Positions 1 through 6,051 of a stretch of DNA of 6,523 nt are shown one piece after another. The DNA comes from Chloroflexi bacterium UBA6265 (GTDB lineage: Bacteria; Chloroflexota; Chloroflexia; Thermomicrobiales; UBA6265): the NCBI GenBank assembly GCA_002440805.1, contig DJVD01000251.1:1-6523 (forward strand), written 5' to 3'. Within the stretch, counting starts at the first letter, position 1. Each line of letters opens with the position of its first letter. The notes below the pieces were generated by a model, which was not told the DNA's origin, did no database searches, and saw only the letters and a program-made list of their open reading frames with translations. Made by a program: the position numbers and the translations under genes.

Positions 1-1
1 C

Positions 2-37
2 TTGCGCGATGCGCTCGATCCGCGCAAGAAGCAATAA
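2..37 (+). CDS. ABC transporter permease, DppC/OppC type (C-terminal end only)
   Basis: Only the last eleven codons and the TAA stop (35-37) are inside the window. They read LRDALDPRKKQ. The LRDALDPR ending is the typical cytoplasmic C-terminus of DppC/OppC-class inner-membrane permeases of dipeptide/oligopeptide (PepT family) ABC importers. The match is short, but it fits the family 5 solute-binding protein gene that follows on the same strand, which is the usual partner of such permeases. The gap to that gene is 126 bp and holds a hairpin, so the permease may be the end of its own transcript or may partly read through into the binding-protein gene. The rest of the permease, and presumably DppB and ATPase genes, would lie to the left. 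The function is inferred from the tail motif plus context, not from a visible domain. Confidence 0.6.
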   Translation: MRDALDPRKKQ

Positions 38-63
38 CCAGCACCAGCTGACGAATATGGTGG

Positions 64-91
64 CAAACCGGGGTGGCAACACTCCGGTTTG
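64..91 (+). terminator. Terminator-like hairpin after the permease gene
   Basis: A 10-bp stem is formed by 64-73 (CAAACCGGGG) and 82-91 (CTCCGGTTTG), with one G-T wobble and an 8-base loop. It is followed by TCGTTT, a poor U-tract. It lies 26 bp after the permease stop. Without a clean U-run it could equally be an mRNA-stabilising or partial-readthrough hairpin that adjusts the ratio of permease to binding protein. Confidence 0.5.
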
Positions 92-114
92 TCGTTTGCC
101 CGGGCTGCTATCAT

Positions 115-142
115 TTGGGAAGCATCGGCAGGAGCCGATAAT
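115..142 (+). promoter_or_regulatory. Possible sigma-70-type promoter for the binding-protein gene
   Basis: TTGGGA (115-120, 4 of 6 consensus bases) and GATAAT (137-142, 5 of 6) are 16 bp apart. The predicted start near 149 would leave only about 15 nt of leader, with the GGAG at 151-154 almost at the 5' end, which is short. A 6-bp inverted repeat (124-129/134-139) overlaps the spacer and the first bases of the -10 box. Confidence 0.3.
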
Positions 143-150
143 CCCACACA

Positions 151-154
151 GGAG
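151..154 (+). promoter_or_regulatory. Ribosome binding site fixing the binding-protein start
   Basis: GGAG lies 9 nt before the ATG at 164. The same frame stays open back to a TTG at 89, but that codon lies inside the terminator-like hairpin and has no Shine-Dalgarno sequence. The ATG at 164 also gives a sensible signal peptide. Confidence 0.65.
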
Positions 155-163
155 TGGTATTGC

Positions 164-1729
164 ATGAATCCCCTTCTCCGCATGATGATCGATCGACGTG
201 CCGCCGTGCTTGGTGGAACGGCCGCGCTGGCAGCACTACATACGCACACCAGCGCGCAATCCACGCCGGTGCCGGTTAATCCCGATGCCGTGCCGGGCGG
301 CGTCCTCCGCATTGGCGTGCAGGGCGACCCGGTGGAGTTGGATCCCGGCCTCGTATTGCTGGATGCTGCCGGTTTGGTCATCGATTTCGTGTACGAGGGC
401 CTCACGCATGAGGCACCCGACCTGTCGCCAGAGCCGCGCCTTGCCACCAGCTGGGACATCACGGACGACGGCCTGACGTACACCTTCCACCTGCGTGAAG
501 GTGTGATGTTCCACAATGGCCGCGCCCTGGTGGCCGCCGATGTGAAATACACCATCGACCGCATCATGAACCCCGATACCGGTTCGCCGTGGCAGGGCGA
601 TACCGCCTCGATCTCCTCGGTGGAGGCGCCGGATGACGCGACCGTCGTGCTGACGTTGAATCGCCCGGATGTGAGTGTGCTCAGCACCCTTGCCCGGCGT
701 GGATTCGGCATTGTGCCGCAGGAGGAAGTGGAAGCGAACGGCGATCTTCGCCAGGTGATGATTGGCACGGGCCCATTCAGGTTCGTGGAGTTTGTCCCCA
801 ACAGCATCCTCGTGCTCGAAAAGAACCCGGACTACTGGCTGGAAGGTCGACCGTACCTCGATGGTATCGAAGTGCAGGTGATTCCCGACGATACCGCCCG
901 CACCACCGCGTTGGTGAGTGGCACTGTAGACCTGATCGAGGCCGCGCCCCCCAAGGATTTCACCCTCATCGATGCCGACAGCAACCTTCAGCGCATTGGT
1001 GGTGAAAGCGCCAACCTGCGCTGGATTGTTTTCAACCAGCGTCGGGAGCCGTGGGATCGCAAGGAAGTGCGGCAGGCAATCGCCACCGGCATTGTCCGCT
1101 CACAGATGATCGATGCTGCCGTGTTTGGGTTTGGCGAACCCCTGGTTGGTGTGTACCCGGCCAGTTTCTGGGCCGGATGGCCCGATCCCGCCCCGGAAGG
1201 CGATATTGAAGGGGCTGCGGCGCTATTGGCCGAGCTTGGTTTGCCAGAGGATCTCAATCCGGGCATCCTCTCCTGGGCCGAATACGACTTCCTCCTCAAC
1301 ACCAGCACTGTGTTGCAGGAGCAGTTGCGGCTGATGGGCATCAATTCGGAACTTGAGCCTGAAGAAAATGCGACCTATCTCGAACGCCACTTCTCCGGCG
1401 ATTTCGATATCGCGGTGATGGGCGCGGGGGGATATCGTGACCCCAACGATTTCCTCGCCCAGAGCTTTAGTACCGATGGCCAGACCAATGCCGCCGGATA
1501 CAGTAATCCGGAGATGGATGAGCTGCTGCTGGCCGCCATCGCCGAGACGGATACGGAGAAGCGACGCCAACTCTACCTGCAGATCCAGGAATTGCAGATC
1601 GAAGACCTGCCCTGGCTGATGCTGTACACCTCGCTCACCTTCACCGCCATGCACACCCGCGTGAAGGGATTTGAGCACTATCTCAGCCAAAGCCTCACCA
1701 GCGTGCGTGATATCTGGCTGGAAGGCTAA
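164..1729 (+). CDS. ABC transporter substrate-binding protein, family 5 (peptide/oligosaccharide type)
   Basis: A 521-residue extracytoplasmic binding protein of the DppA/OppA class (SBP_bac_5), which captures ligand outside the membrane for a PepT-type ABC importer. Residues 1-31 form a signal peptide: a twin-arginine pair (RR, 11-12), a hydrophobic [13 protein letters not shown] core and a likely TSA/Q cleavage site near 31. There is no lipobox cysteine. Family hallmarks are [21 protein letters not shown] (77-97, the N-terminal lobe pattern, read as YEGL then PRLATSW), [16 protein letters not shown] (104-119), GTGPFRF (201-207), NPDYW (221-225) and RDPNDF (425-430). Length is normal (500-600). 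Ligand cannot be read from sequence: members bind di/oligopeptides, nickel or, as in Thermotoga, cello- and manno-oligosaccharides. The preceding permease tail supports a complete transporter. Alternative starts at 182 and 185 would shorten the n-region but have a poorer Shine-Dalgarno position. Confidence 0.93.
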   Translation: MNPLLRMMIDRRAAVLGGTAALAALHTHTSAQSTPVPVNPDAVPGGVLRIGVQGDPVELDPGLVLLDAAGLVIDFVYEGLTHEAPDLSPEPRLATSWDITDDGLTYTFHLREGVMFHNGRALVAADVKYTIDRIMNPDTGSPWQGDTASISSVEAPDDATVVLTLNRPDVSVLSTLARRGFGIVPQEEVEANGDLRQVMIGTGPFRFVEFVPNSILVLEKNPDYWLEGRPYLDGIEVQVIPDDTARTTALVSGTVDLIEAAPPKDFTLIDADSNLQRIGGESANLRWIVFNQRREPWDRKEVRQAIATGIVRSQMIDAAVFGFGEPLVGVYPASFWAGWPDPAPEGDIEGAAALLAELGLPEDLNPGILSWAEYDFLLNTSTVLQEQLRLMGINSELEPEENATYLERHFSGDFDIAVMGAGGYRDPNDFLAQSFSTDGQTNAAGYSNPEMDELLLAAIAETDTEKRRQLYLQIQELQIEDLPWLMLYTSLTFTAMHTRVKGFEHYLSQSLTSVRDIWLEG

Positions 1730-1739
1730 ACAGCCGCTC

Positions 1740-1775
1740 AACGCGGCACCCAGGGAACTCCCTGGGTGCCGCGTT
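1740..1775 (+). terminator. Strong intrinsic terminator after the binding-protein gene
   Basis: A perfect 17-bp inverted repeat (1740-1756 with 1759-1775) starts 10 bp after the stop codon. Steric limits make the loop about 4 nt. The core is GC-rich (CGCGGCACCCAGGG) and is followed by a short TTTAT run. The short U-tract is the only weak element. It should isolate the binding-protein transcript from the phosphorylase gene. Confidence 0.85.
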
Positions 1776-1803
1776 TATGCGTGCCTGTGGGGGAAAATGC
1801 GCG

Positions 1804-1833
1804 TTGACACCCTGTCAGCCGGTGCCGAACAAT
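1804..1833 (+). promoter_or_regulatory. Sigma-70-type promoter for the GH130 gene
   Basis: A consensus -35 box TTGACA (1804-1809) is followed, 18 bp later, by AACAAT (1828-1833, 4 of 6). The predicted start near 1840 gives a leader of about 35 nt with the AAGGAG site. The weak -10 beside a perfect -35 is typical of a promoter helped or controlled by a regulator. Confidence 0.55.
1805..1817 (+). promoter_or_regulatory. Operator-like inverted repeat over the -35 box
   Basis: TGACA (1805-1809), CCC, TGTCA (1813-1817) is a perfect 5-bp inverted repeat with a 3-base centre. It overlaps the -35 element of the GH130 promoter, where a bound regulator would block polymerase. The size is small enough to arise by chance, and part of it is simply the -35 consensus. 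Confidence 0.3.
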
Positions 1834-1861
1834 GGCAGGCAGGATTGAGCCGTTTGTCAGC

Positions 1862-1867
1862 AAGGAG
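1862..1867 (+). promoter_or_regulatory. Ribosome binding site fixing the GH130 start
   Basis: AAGGAG lies 7 nt before the ATG at 1875. The frame is open far upstream into the binding-protein gene, through the terminator and promoter, so this site settles the start. Confidence 0.85.
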
Positions 1868-1874
1868 CGCCCCC

Positions 1875-2870
1875 ATGGTCACCCTCATTACCAATGCCCT
1901 TCCCAACATGCCCTGGCAGGACAGGCCCGCACACCATACTGCTCCCGTGTGGCGGTACGATGCCAACCCGATCATCACCAAGGCGGATGCACCACACGCA
2001 AACAGCATTTTTAACAGCGCCGTGGTGCCATTTGGCGATGGTTATGCGGGAGTGTTTCGCTGCGACGACCTCGCCATCAGCATGGATATCTATGTCGGCT
2101 TTAGCGACGATGGCCTGAAGTGGGATATCAGCTCCACCCCGCTCACCTTCAAGGGCGTGGAGGATGCGGTCACCACGCGCGAATATCGCTACGATCCGCG
2201 GGTGGTGTTTATTGAGGATCGGTACTACATCACCTGGTGCAATGGCTACCACGGCCCGACCATCGGCATGGCCTACACCTTCGATTTCCAGACCTTCCAT
2301 CAGATGGAAAACCTCTTCCTGCCGTACAACCGCAATGGCGTACTCTTCCCGCGCAAGATTAATGGCAACTACGCCGTGCTCAGCCGCCCCAGCGATACGG
2401 GCCATACGCCGTTCGGCGATATCTTTTATTCCGAGAGTCCCGATCTCACATATTGGGGCAAGCATCGCTTCGTGATGGGCACGGCGAAGGGGGATGAATC
2501 GCCCTGGCAATCCACCAAGATCGGCCCGGGCCCCTGCCCGATCGAGACCGATGAGGGATGGCTGCTGATCTACCACGGTGTGATCACCACCTGTAATGGT
2601 TTCGTCTATCGCATGGGCGGGGCGCTGCTCGATCTCGATCAGCCGTGGAAGGTGATCGCGCGCAGCCGCACGTACCTGCTCGGTCCGGATGAGGACTACG
2701 AGCGGGTGGGGGATGTGCCGAATGTGTTCTTCCCGGTCGGTGCGCTCACCGATAGCGATACCGGCCGCATCGCTATTTACTACGGCGGTGCCGATACCGT
2801 GGTGGGCCTGGCGTTCACCGAAGTGAACACGCTGGTGGAGTACATCAAGGCCAATACGATGATGGAGTAG
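1875..2870 (+). CDS. GH130 beta-1,4-mannoside phosphorylase
   Basis: A 331-residue cytoplasmic five-bladed beta-propeller enzyme of glycoside hydrolase family 130. The family cleaves non-reducing beta-mannosyl bonds with inorganic phosphate, releasing alpha-mannose 1-phosphate. Landmarks in order: [10 protein letters not shown] (31-40), [19 protein letters not shown] (44-62), YDPRV (106-110, with Asp107 matching the catalytic proton donor), [11 protein letters not shown] (121-131), [11 protein letters not shown] (154-164), [20 protein letters not shown] (169-188), TKIGPGP (214-220), LLIYHG (230-235), [12 protein letters not shown] (249-260), GDVPNVFFP (279-287) and YYGGADT (302-308). From memory these resemble subfamily GH130_2, which includes the mannosyl-GlcNAc/mannooligosaccharide phosphorylase UhgbMP (about 328 residues), and differ from the longer mannosylglucose enzymes (GH130_1). 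No signal peptide, so substrate must be imported. Acceptor (GlcNAc, mannose or glucose) cannot be decided from sequence. Complete, no missing key residue seen. Confidence 0.93.
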   Translation: MVTLITNALPNMPWQDRPAHHTAPVWRYDANPIITKADAPHANSIFNSAVVPFGDGYAGVFRCDDLAISMDIYVGFSDDGLKWDISSTPLTFKGVEDAVTTREYRYDPRVVFIEDRYYITWCNGYHGPTIGMAYTFDFQTFHQMENLFLPYNRNGVLFPRKINGNYAVLSRPSDTGHTPFGDIFYSESPDLTYWGKHRFVMGTAKGDESPWQSTKIGPGPCPIETDEGWLLIYHGVITTCNGFVYRMGGALLDLDQPWKVIARSRTYLLGPDEDYERVGDVPNVFFPVGALTDSDTGRIAIYYGGADTVVGLAFTEVNTLVEYIKANTMME

Positions 2871-2887
2871 GGCGATCGCTTCCAGGT

Positions 2888-2900
2888 GCAGGGCGCCTGC
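2888..2900. other. Small hairpin between two convergent genes
   Basis: The 48-bp gap between the convergent GH130 and methyltransferase stops holds GCAGG-GCG-CCTGC, a 5-bp stem with a 3-base loop, and a GCGATCGC palindrome at 2872-2879. Neither is followed by a U-tract on either strand, so no convincing intrinsic terminator is present. Opposing transcription or Rho may end both transcripts. Confidence 0.25.
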
Positions 2901-2918
2901 CGCGTTGAGGTGCTGCCC

Positions 2919-3914
2919 TTATTCTGTGTTTGCCTCTGCCTCGATGATGGCCACACCAGCCCCGGTATCGACTTGTCGTACGAACCGGAAGCCTGCCTGG
3001 CTCAGGAGATCAACGTATTCCGTTTCGGTGCGCTGGCGACCGCCGAGCATGGTTAACATCTGGATATCGAGCACCTTCGCCCAATCGGGCCCCGGTTTAT
3101 CGGAGACGATCTTCTCGACAAGGAGCACCGTGGCGCCCGGTTGAGAGGCCCTGCGCACTGCCCGGAGGATGGCGAGGGCTTCGGTATCACCCCAATCATG
3201 AATGACTTCCATCAGCAGGTAGGCATCGCAGGTCGGCAGGTCATCGTGAAAGAAATCTCCCGCCTGCGTCGTGAGGCGTTCGTGGGAAACACCTTCAGTC
3301 TCCGCGATCACATGAGGAAGATCGAAGAGCACGCCTCTCGCAGTCGGCACAGCCTCCAGCACCGCATGCAGGAGGTGGCCGTGCCCACCGCCGATATCGG
3401 CTATGGTCTGGAAGCGGGAGAAATCGTAGGTGGCCAGAATACCGGCGGTAGCGCCCTGGGCCTTTGCCTGCATGGCATCGTTGAATATCTGGCCCTCCTC
3501 CGGATGCTCTGCCATATAGGCCCAGAAGCCCTCCGGGATCGTCTGGGAGGTTGCTGGTTCGCCGGTGCGGAGGGAATGATCCATGTACTCATAGGTTCTC
3601 CAGCGCATGGGTCGACCGTACATGCGGACGAGGGGGCGCATCGACCGGGGATGATCAGCACGCAACAGTCGCGAGGCAGGTGTGTGGCGTACGGTGTCCC
3701 CCTGCATGGCGAAAATGTCGTGGGCAGCGAGCAGCCGCAACACGCGGCCAAGGGCCTGGGGATTGGCACCGACTTTTTCGGCCAGGTTCTCGGTGGATTC
3801 AGGGTCTTCATCGAGCGCGTCGGCAACACCGAAGTCGGCGATGACATGGAGGCTACGCGCCAGGCAATGGCCGGCAGCGATGGTGCGGAGGGTGGCAGAG
3901 GGATCCTTCTCCAT
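2919..3914 (-). CDS. SAM-dependent O-methyltransferase, family 2 (COMT/CrtF-like)
   Basis: A 331-residue soluble methyltransferase. Residues about 10-90 form the helical, winged-helix dimerisation domain typical of the class (LHVIADFGVADAL at 22-34, GRVLRLLAAHDIF at 56-68). The Rossmann catalytic domain follows: SAM-binding motif I IADIGGGHG (171-179), GVLFDLPHVI (194-203), AGDFF (218-222) and MEVIHDWGD (235-243). His239 in the HDW triplet matches the catalytic base of plant caffeate-type and bacterial CrtF/TcmN-type O-methyltransferases. Such enzymes methylate hydroxyls on phenolics, polyketides or carotenoids; the acceptor here is unknown. A Shine-Dalgarno AAGGAG (3923-3928) sits 8 nt before the ATG, and a promoter lies just upstream. 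It is a single-gene unit with no biosynthetic cluster visible in the window, so a small-molecule tailoring or detoxification role is a guess. Confidence 0.9.
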   Translation of the reverse strand: MEKDPSATLRTIAAGHCLARSLHVIADFGVADALDEDPESTENLAEKVGANPQALGRVLRLLAAHDIFAMQGDTVRHTPASRLLRADHPRSMRPLVRMYGRPMRWRTYEYMDHSLRTGEPATSQTIPEGFWAYMAEHPEEGQIFNDAMQAKAQGATAGILATYDFSRFQTIADIGGGHGHLLHAVLEAVPTARGVLFDLPHVIAETEGVSHERLTTQAGDFFHDDLPTCDAYLLMEVIHDWGDTEALAILRAVRRASQPGATVLLVEKIVSDKPGPDWAKVLDIQMLTMLGGRQRTETEYVDLLSQAGFRFVRQVDTGAGVAIIEAEANTE

Positions 3915-3958
3915 GGTGGCTGCTCCTTTCGGGATCGTGAGGGATGTCAGGCGGCCTC

Positions 3959-3988
3959 AGGATAAGGTGCCCGTAAGTTAGATGTCAA
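3959..3988 (-). promoter_or_regulatory. Sigma-70-type promoter for the methyltransferase
   Basis: On the minus strand a consensus TTGACA (3983-3988) is followed after 18 bp by TATCCT (3959-3964, 4 of 6). The expected start near 3952 gives a leader of about 38 nt carrying the AAGGAG site. The 174-bp gap (3915-4088) contains this promoter and no other gene. I see no good terminator for the upstream kinase gene in it, only a 4-bp CACC/GGTG stem around 4040-4051 without a U-run. Confidence 0.6.
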
Positions 3989-4088
3989 CATGCTCATCCG
4001 TCAGGGAGAACAATCGCTCGTTCATTAGAGATGCATGGCACCCCGCGGTGAGCTGGCGTACTCATTTTCGAGGATGGCAATCCGACTG

Positions 4089-4937
4089 TCAGGCCATGTT
4101 CTGTTGCGCCTGTCGCCAGGCATGGGCGAAGGCCGAAATGCCGGGGAAGCGTTTGGTGCGATCATCCTGCGTCGCCCGGTGAGCAACGGCGAACAGCGAT
4201 TCGCCTGCATCCCAACCGGAAAGCGTGCGAGTGCGTTCGTCGCCAAAGAGCAGGAAGGCCACCGCTCCCAGGGTGTACACATTGGTGATCTCATCAATCA
4301 CCGCCCCGCGCTCAAACTCTTCGGGAGACATGAATCGCGTGCTCCCCCACATGTGGCCCATGGTGTTCACCATCGGCCTGCGCTCAAACACATCGATATC
4401 GCACAGCGTGAGATGCTTGCGGTCGAAATCGTAGAGGAAGCTCGCATCGTACACATCCACGGCCACGTAGCCAACATCATGGATGTCCTGCATCACCGTC
4501 ATGATGGTGTCCATCACCGCCAGCCGCTCAGGCACGGGCAATGAACGGAAGCGTGTAAAGCACTCGTCATAGATCCTTCGCAACAATTCTCCATCGACCC
4601 ATTCGAACACGAGGCCGAAGTAGGGAGCACGATCGATGGTAGCAACGCAGCGCACGATGTTGGGATGGACGATGTCGCGATACACCGTGGTGGCCCGTCG
4701 CAGCAGCGCCACAGCATCGTCAGGCGAACTCCCTGCGTTCACGGTTTCGGCTCCCGCCAGCTTAATAAACAACTTGCGGTTGCCATCATCGAGGCCGAAC
4801 GAAATATTGCCGGAATCGTTGTCATCAAATACGCGGAACACGCGCCCGTACTCCCGGATAAACGAGAGGTCGGCAGGTGTCGCGAGGCGGAATTCCACGC
4901 CATCCAACGCTAGCGTCACGAATGGTCGTTCGGTCAT
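4089..4937 (-). CDS. Divergent protein-kinase-fold protein with atypical active site
   Basis: A 282-residue soluble protein with an eukaryotic-like kinase fold. Visible landmarks: glycine-rich-loop region SGNISFGL (42-49), FIK with Lys59 at the VAIK position, HPNIV (91-95), hinge-like LVFEWVDGEL (109-118), catalytic-loop equivalent VAVDVYDASF (158-167), DFG equivalent CDIDVF (179-184), APE-like RFMSPEEF (201-208) and TNVYTLGAVAF (218-228). Asp161, Asp180 and Glu206 are kept. The HRDxKxxN lysine and asparagine are Tyr163 and Ser166, DFG is DID, and the alphaC glutamate is not obvious. From memory, a set of bacterial 'serine/threonine kinase' proteins annotated in Firmicutes shares SGNISFG, YDF...CDID and FMSPEEF, so this is a known but uncharacterised family. 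Its ATG overlaps the PPOX gene stop as ATGA, indicating translational coupling. It could be a protein kinase, a small-molecule kinase or an inactive nucleotide-binding sensor. Confidence 0.85.
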   Translation of the reverse strand: MTERPFVTLALDGVEFRLATPADLSFIREYGRVFRVFDDNDSGNISFGLDDGNRKLFIKLAGAETVNAGSSPDDAVALLRRATTVYRDIVHPNIVRCVATIDRAPYFGLVFEWVDGELLRRIYDECFTRFRSLPVPERLAVMDTIMTVMQDIHDVGYVAVDVYDASFLYDFDRKHLTLCDIDVFERRPMVNTMGHMWGSTRFMSPEEFERGAVIDEITNVYTLGAVAFLLFGDERTRTLSGWDAGESLFAVAHRATQDDRTKRFPGISAFAHAWRQAQQNMA

Positions 4938-5386
4938 GAAGCCTCGTTGTTCTCCGGGAAGGCCGCGACATCGAAGATGCCGCTGACGTGCAAAGGCGTC
5001 ATCCGGCAGAGCATTTCACCCGGCACGCCGTTACGTTCGCCGAATATCTCAGCCTGATCCTCACCCATATAGCGGCCACCGATGATAGCGGCCCATCGCT
5101 GCACCTCTTCCAGATCGGTACTGCAGGTGACCGGACCTTCCAGCCGTACGGAATTGAATGGCGGCACGCTATCGTCCATGGAAATGGCCGCATAGCCGGT
5201 GCGCAGAATGTTCTTGCCCTTCACCGTGACATCGCCGGTGTTCCAGACGATATCCTTGCCATCCACCGCGATCCAGATCGGCGCCACGTGGGGGCGGCCG
5301 TCGGGCCGCACCGTCGCCAAATGGGCGGTGAGGCGATGGCTGGTGATGAACTCGTAGACTTGCTCAGGCGTCATGACGGTGTACAT
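4934..5386 (-). CDS. PPOX-class FMN/F420-binding split-barrel protein
   Basis: A 150-residue protein of the pyridoxamine 5'-phosphate oxidase-like split beta-barrel superfamily. Diagnostic stretches are AHLATVRPDGRPHVAPIWIA (21-40), IVWNTGD (46-52), TVKGKNILRTGYAAISMDD (54-72) and VRLEGPVT (80-87). They resemble the small PPOX-class F420-dependent reductase group (about 130-150 residues, usually dimeric with cofactor at the interface) more than true PdxH, which is longer. FMN, F420 or heme binding cannot be separated by eye. The role would be redox chemistry on a small molecule; substrate unknown. A GAGGAA site (5393-5398) ends 6 nt before the ATG at 5386, favouring it over the in-frame ATG at 5374. 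It is 14 bp downstream of the permease gene and overlaps the kinase-like gene by 4 bp, so it sits inside a single operon. Confidence 0.88.
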   Translation of the reverse strand: MYTVMTPEQVYEFITSHRLTAHLATVRPDGRPHVAPIWIAVDGKDIVWNTGDVTVKGKNILRTGYAAISMDDSVPPFNSVRLEGPVTCSTDLEEVQRWAAIIGGRYMGEDQAEIFGERNGVPGEMLCRMTPLHVSGIFDVAAFPENNEAS

Positions 5387-5400
5387 CGCTGGTTCCTCGG

Positions 5401-6045
5401 TTAAGTGCGGGCGGCACGGCGCGCCCGTGACATTGGTGTCAGCATTTCAAGCGCCCGCATGAACGCATCCACGACAAGCGCCAGGGCCACGATCGCGACC
5501 ACTCCTGCCATGACTCGCTCCGGGTTATTGCTGCTGATACCCATGAACAGGATTTCGCCCAGGCCACCGGCGGCTGCCCAGCCACCCAGCACGGCCAGCC
5601 CGATCACGGTGGTGAGCGCGATCCGCACTCCGGCCAACATCACCGGCAACGCCATCGGAATCCACACGCGCAGCAAGGTTTGCGGGGTGTTCATGCCCAA
5701 ACCATAGGCGGCCTCGATCGTGCTTTTATCCACGCCAGCCATGCCGGTCACCATATTCCGCACCAGGAAAACCTGGGCATACATCACCAGCAAAATCAGC
5801 GTGGGACGTAAGCCTAACCCCTGCGAGGGAATAAGGAAGGCGAGCATCGCCAGGCTGGGAATGGTGTAAAGGGTACCCACAATCCACAGCACTGGCTGGC
5901 GCAATGGTGTCACCAGCACGCTGGCGATACTGAGGATGATTGCCAGCGGCAGCGCGATTGCCACCGCCAGCAGCGACATCCGCATGTGTTCCAGCGTTGC
6001 TGCCCAGACAACATCCGGATTGTTCATCAGCCAGTCGAGATACAC
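5401..6045 (-). CDS. Osmoprotectant ABC transporter permease (ProW/OpuBB type)
   Basis: A 214-residue integral membrane protein of the betaine/carnitine/choline importer permease class. Hydrophobic segments lie near residues 23-45, 52-74, 82-100, 132-157 and 178-198, giving about five to six helices. The cytoplasmic EAA loop that docks onto the ATPase is clear: EAAYGLGMNTPQTLLRVWIP (111-130) followed by ALPVMLAGVR (132-141). Length fits the short OpuBB/OsmW-like subunits (about 210-220), not the longer ProW. The start is GTG (6043-6045), chosen because GGAG (6055-6058) lies 9 nt upstream; an ATG at residue 7 is the alternative. It begins 6 bp after the ATPase stop, so the two are co-transcribed. 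The C-terminus ends in a basic RARRAART tail. No binding-protein domain is fused. The ligand is inferred from family only. Confidence 0.92.
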   Translation of the reverse strand: MYLDWLMNNPDVVWAATLEHMRMSLLAVAIALPLAIILSIASVLVTPLRQPVLWIVGTLYTIPSLAMLAFLIPSQGLGLRPTLILLVMYAQVFLVRNMVTGMAGVDKSTIEAAYGLGMNTPQTLLRVWIPMALPVMLAGVRIALTTVIGLAVLGGWAAAGGLGEILFMGISSNNPERVMAGVVAIVALALVVDAFMRALEMLTPMSRARRAART

Positions 6046-6051
6046 GGCTGG

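Noticed and set aside
89..163. Upstream extension of the binding-protein frame from a TTG at 89
   Set aside because: The TTG lies in the hairpin after the permease gene and has no ribosome binding site. The ATG at 164 has GGAG 9 nt upstream and starts a proper signal peptide.
1671..1874. 68-codon upstream extension of the GH130 frame
   Set aside because: It would begin inside the binding-protein gene and run through a terminator and a promoter. The AAGGAG at 1862 points to the ATG at 1875, and GH130_2-like homology starts after it.
1857..2576. Minus-strand open frame of 239 codons across the GH130 gene
   Set aside because: Antisense shadow in a GC-rich gene. No recognisable domain, and it lies wholly over a well-supported coding region.
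2872..2879. GCGATCGC palindrome, identical to the cyanobacterial HIP1 octamer
   Set aside because: I noticed it in the gap between the GH130 and methyltransferase stops. One isolated copy of a GC-rich palindrome is not evidence of HIP1 or of cyanobacterial origin.
3141..3965. Plus-strand open frame of 274 codons opposite the methyltransferase
   Set aside because: Shadow of the minus-strand methyltransferase, whose motifs are intact. The translation has low-complexity, domain-free character.
4037..4055. Possible terminator for the kinase operon (CACC/GGTG stem)
   Set aside because: The stem is only 4 bp, with no U-tract on the minus strand. Too weak to call.
4035..4544. Plus-strand open frame of 169 codons opposite the kinase-like gene
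   Set aside because: Antisense shadow, rich in His and Arg, with no domain. The minus-strand protein carries clear kinase landmarks.
4988..5404. Plus-strand open frame of 138 codons opposite the PPOX gene
   Set aside because: Antisense shadow of a conserved-family gene, with no independent support.
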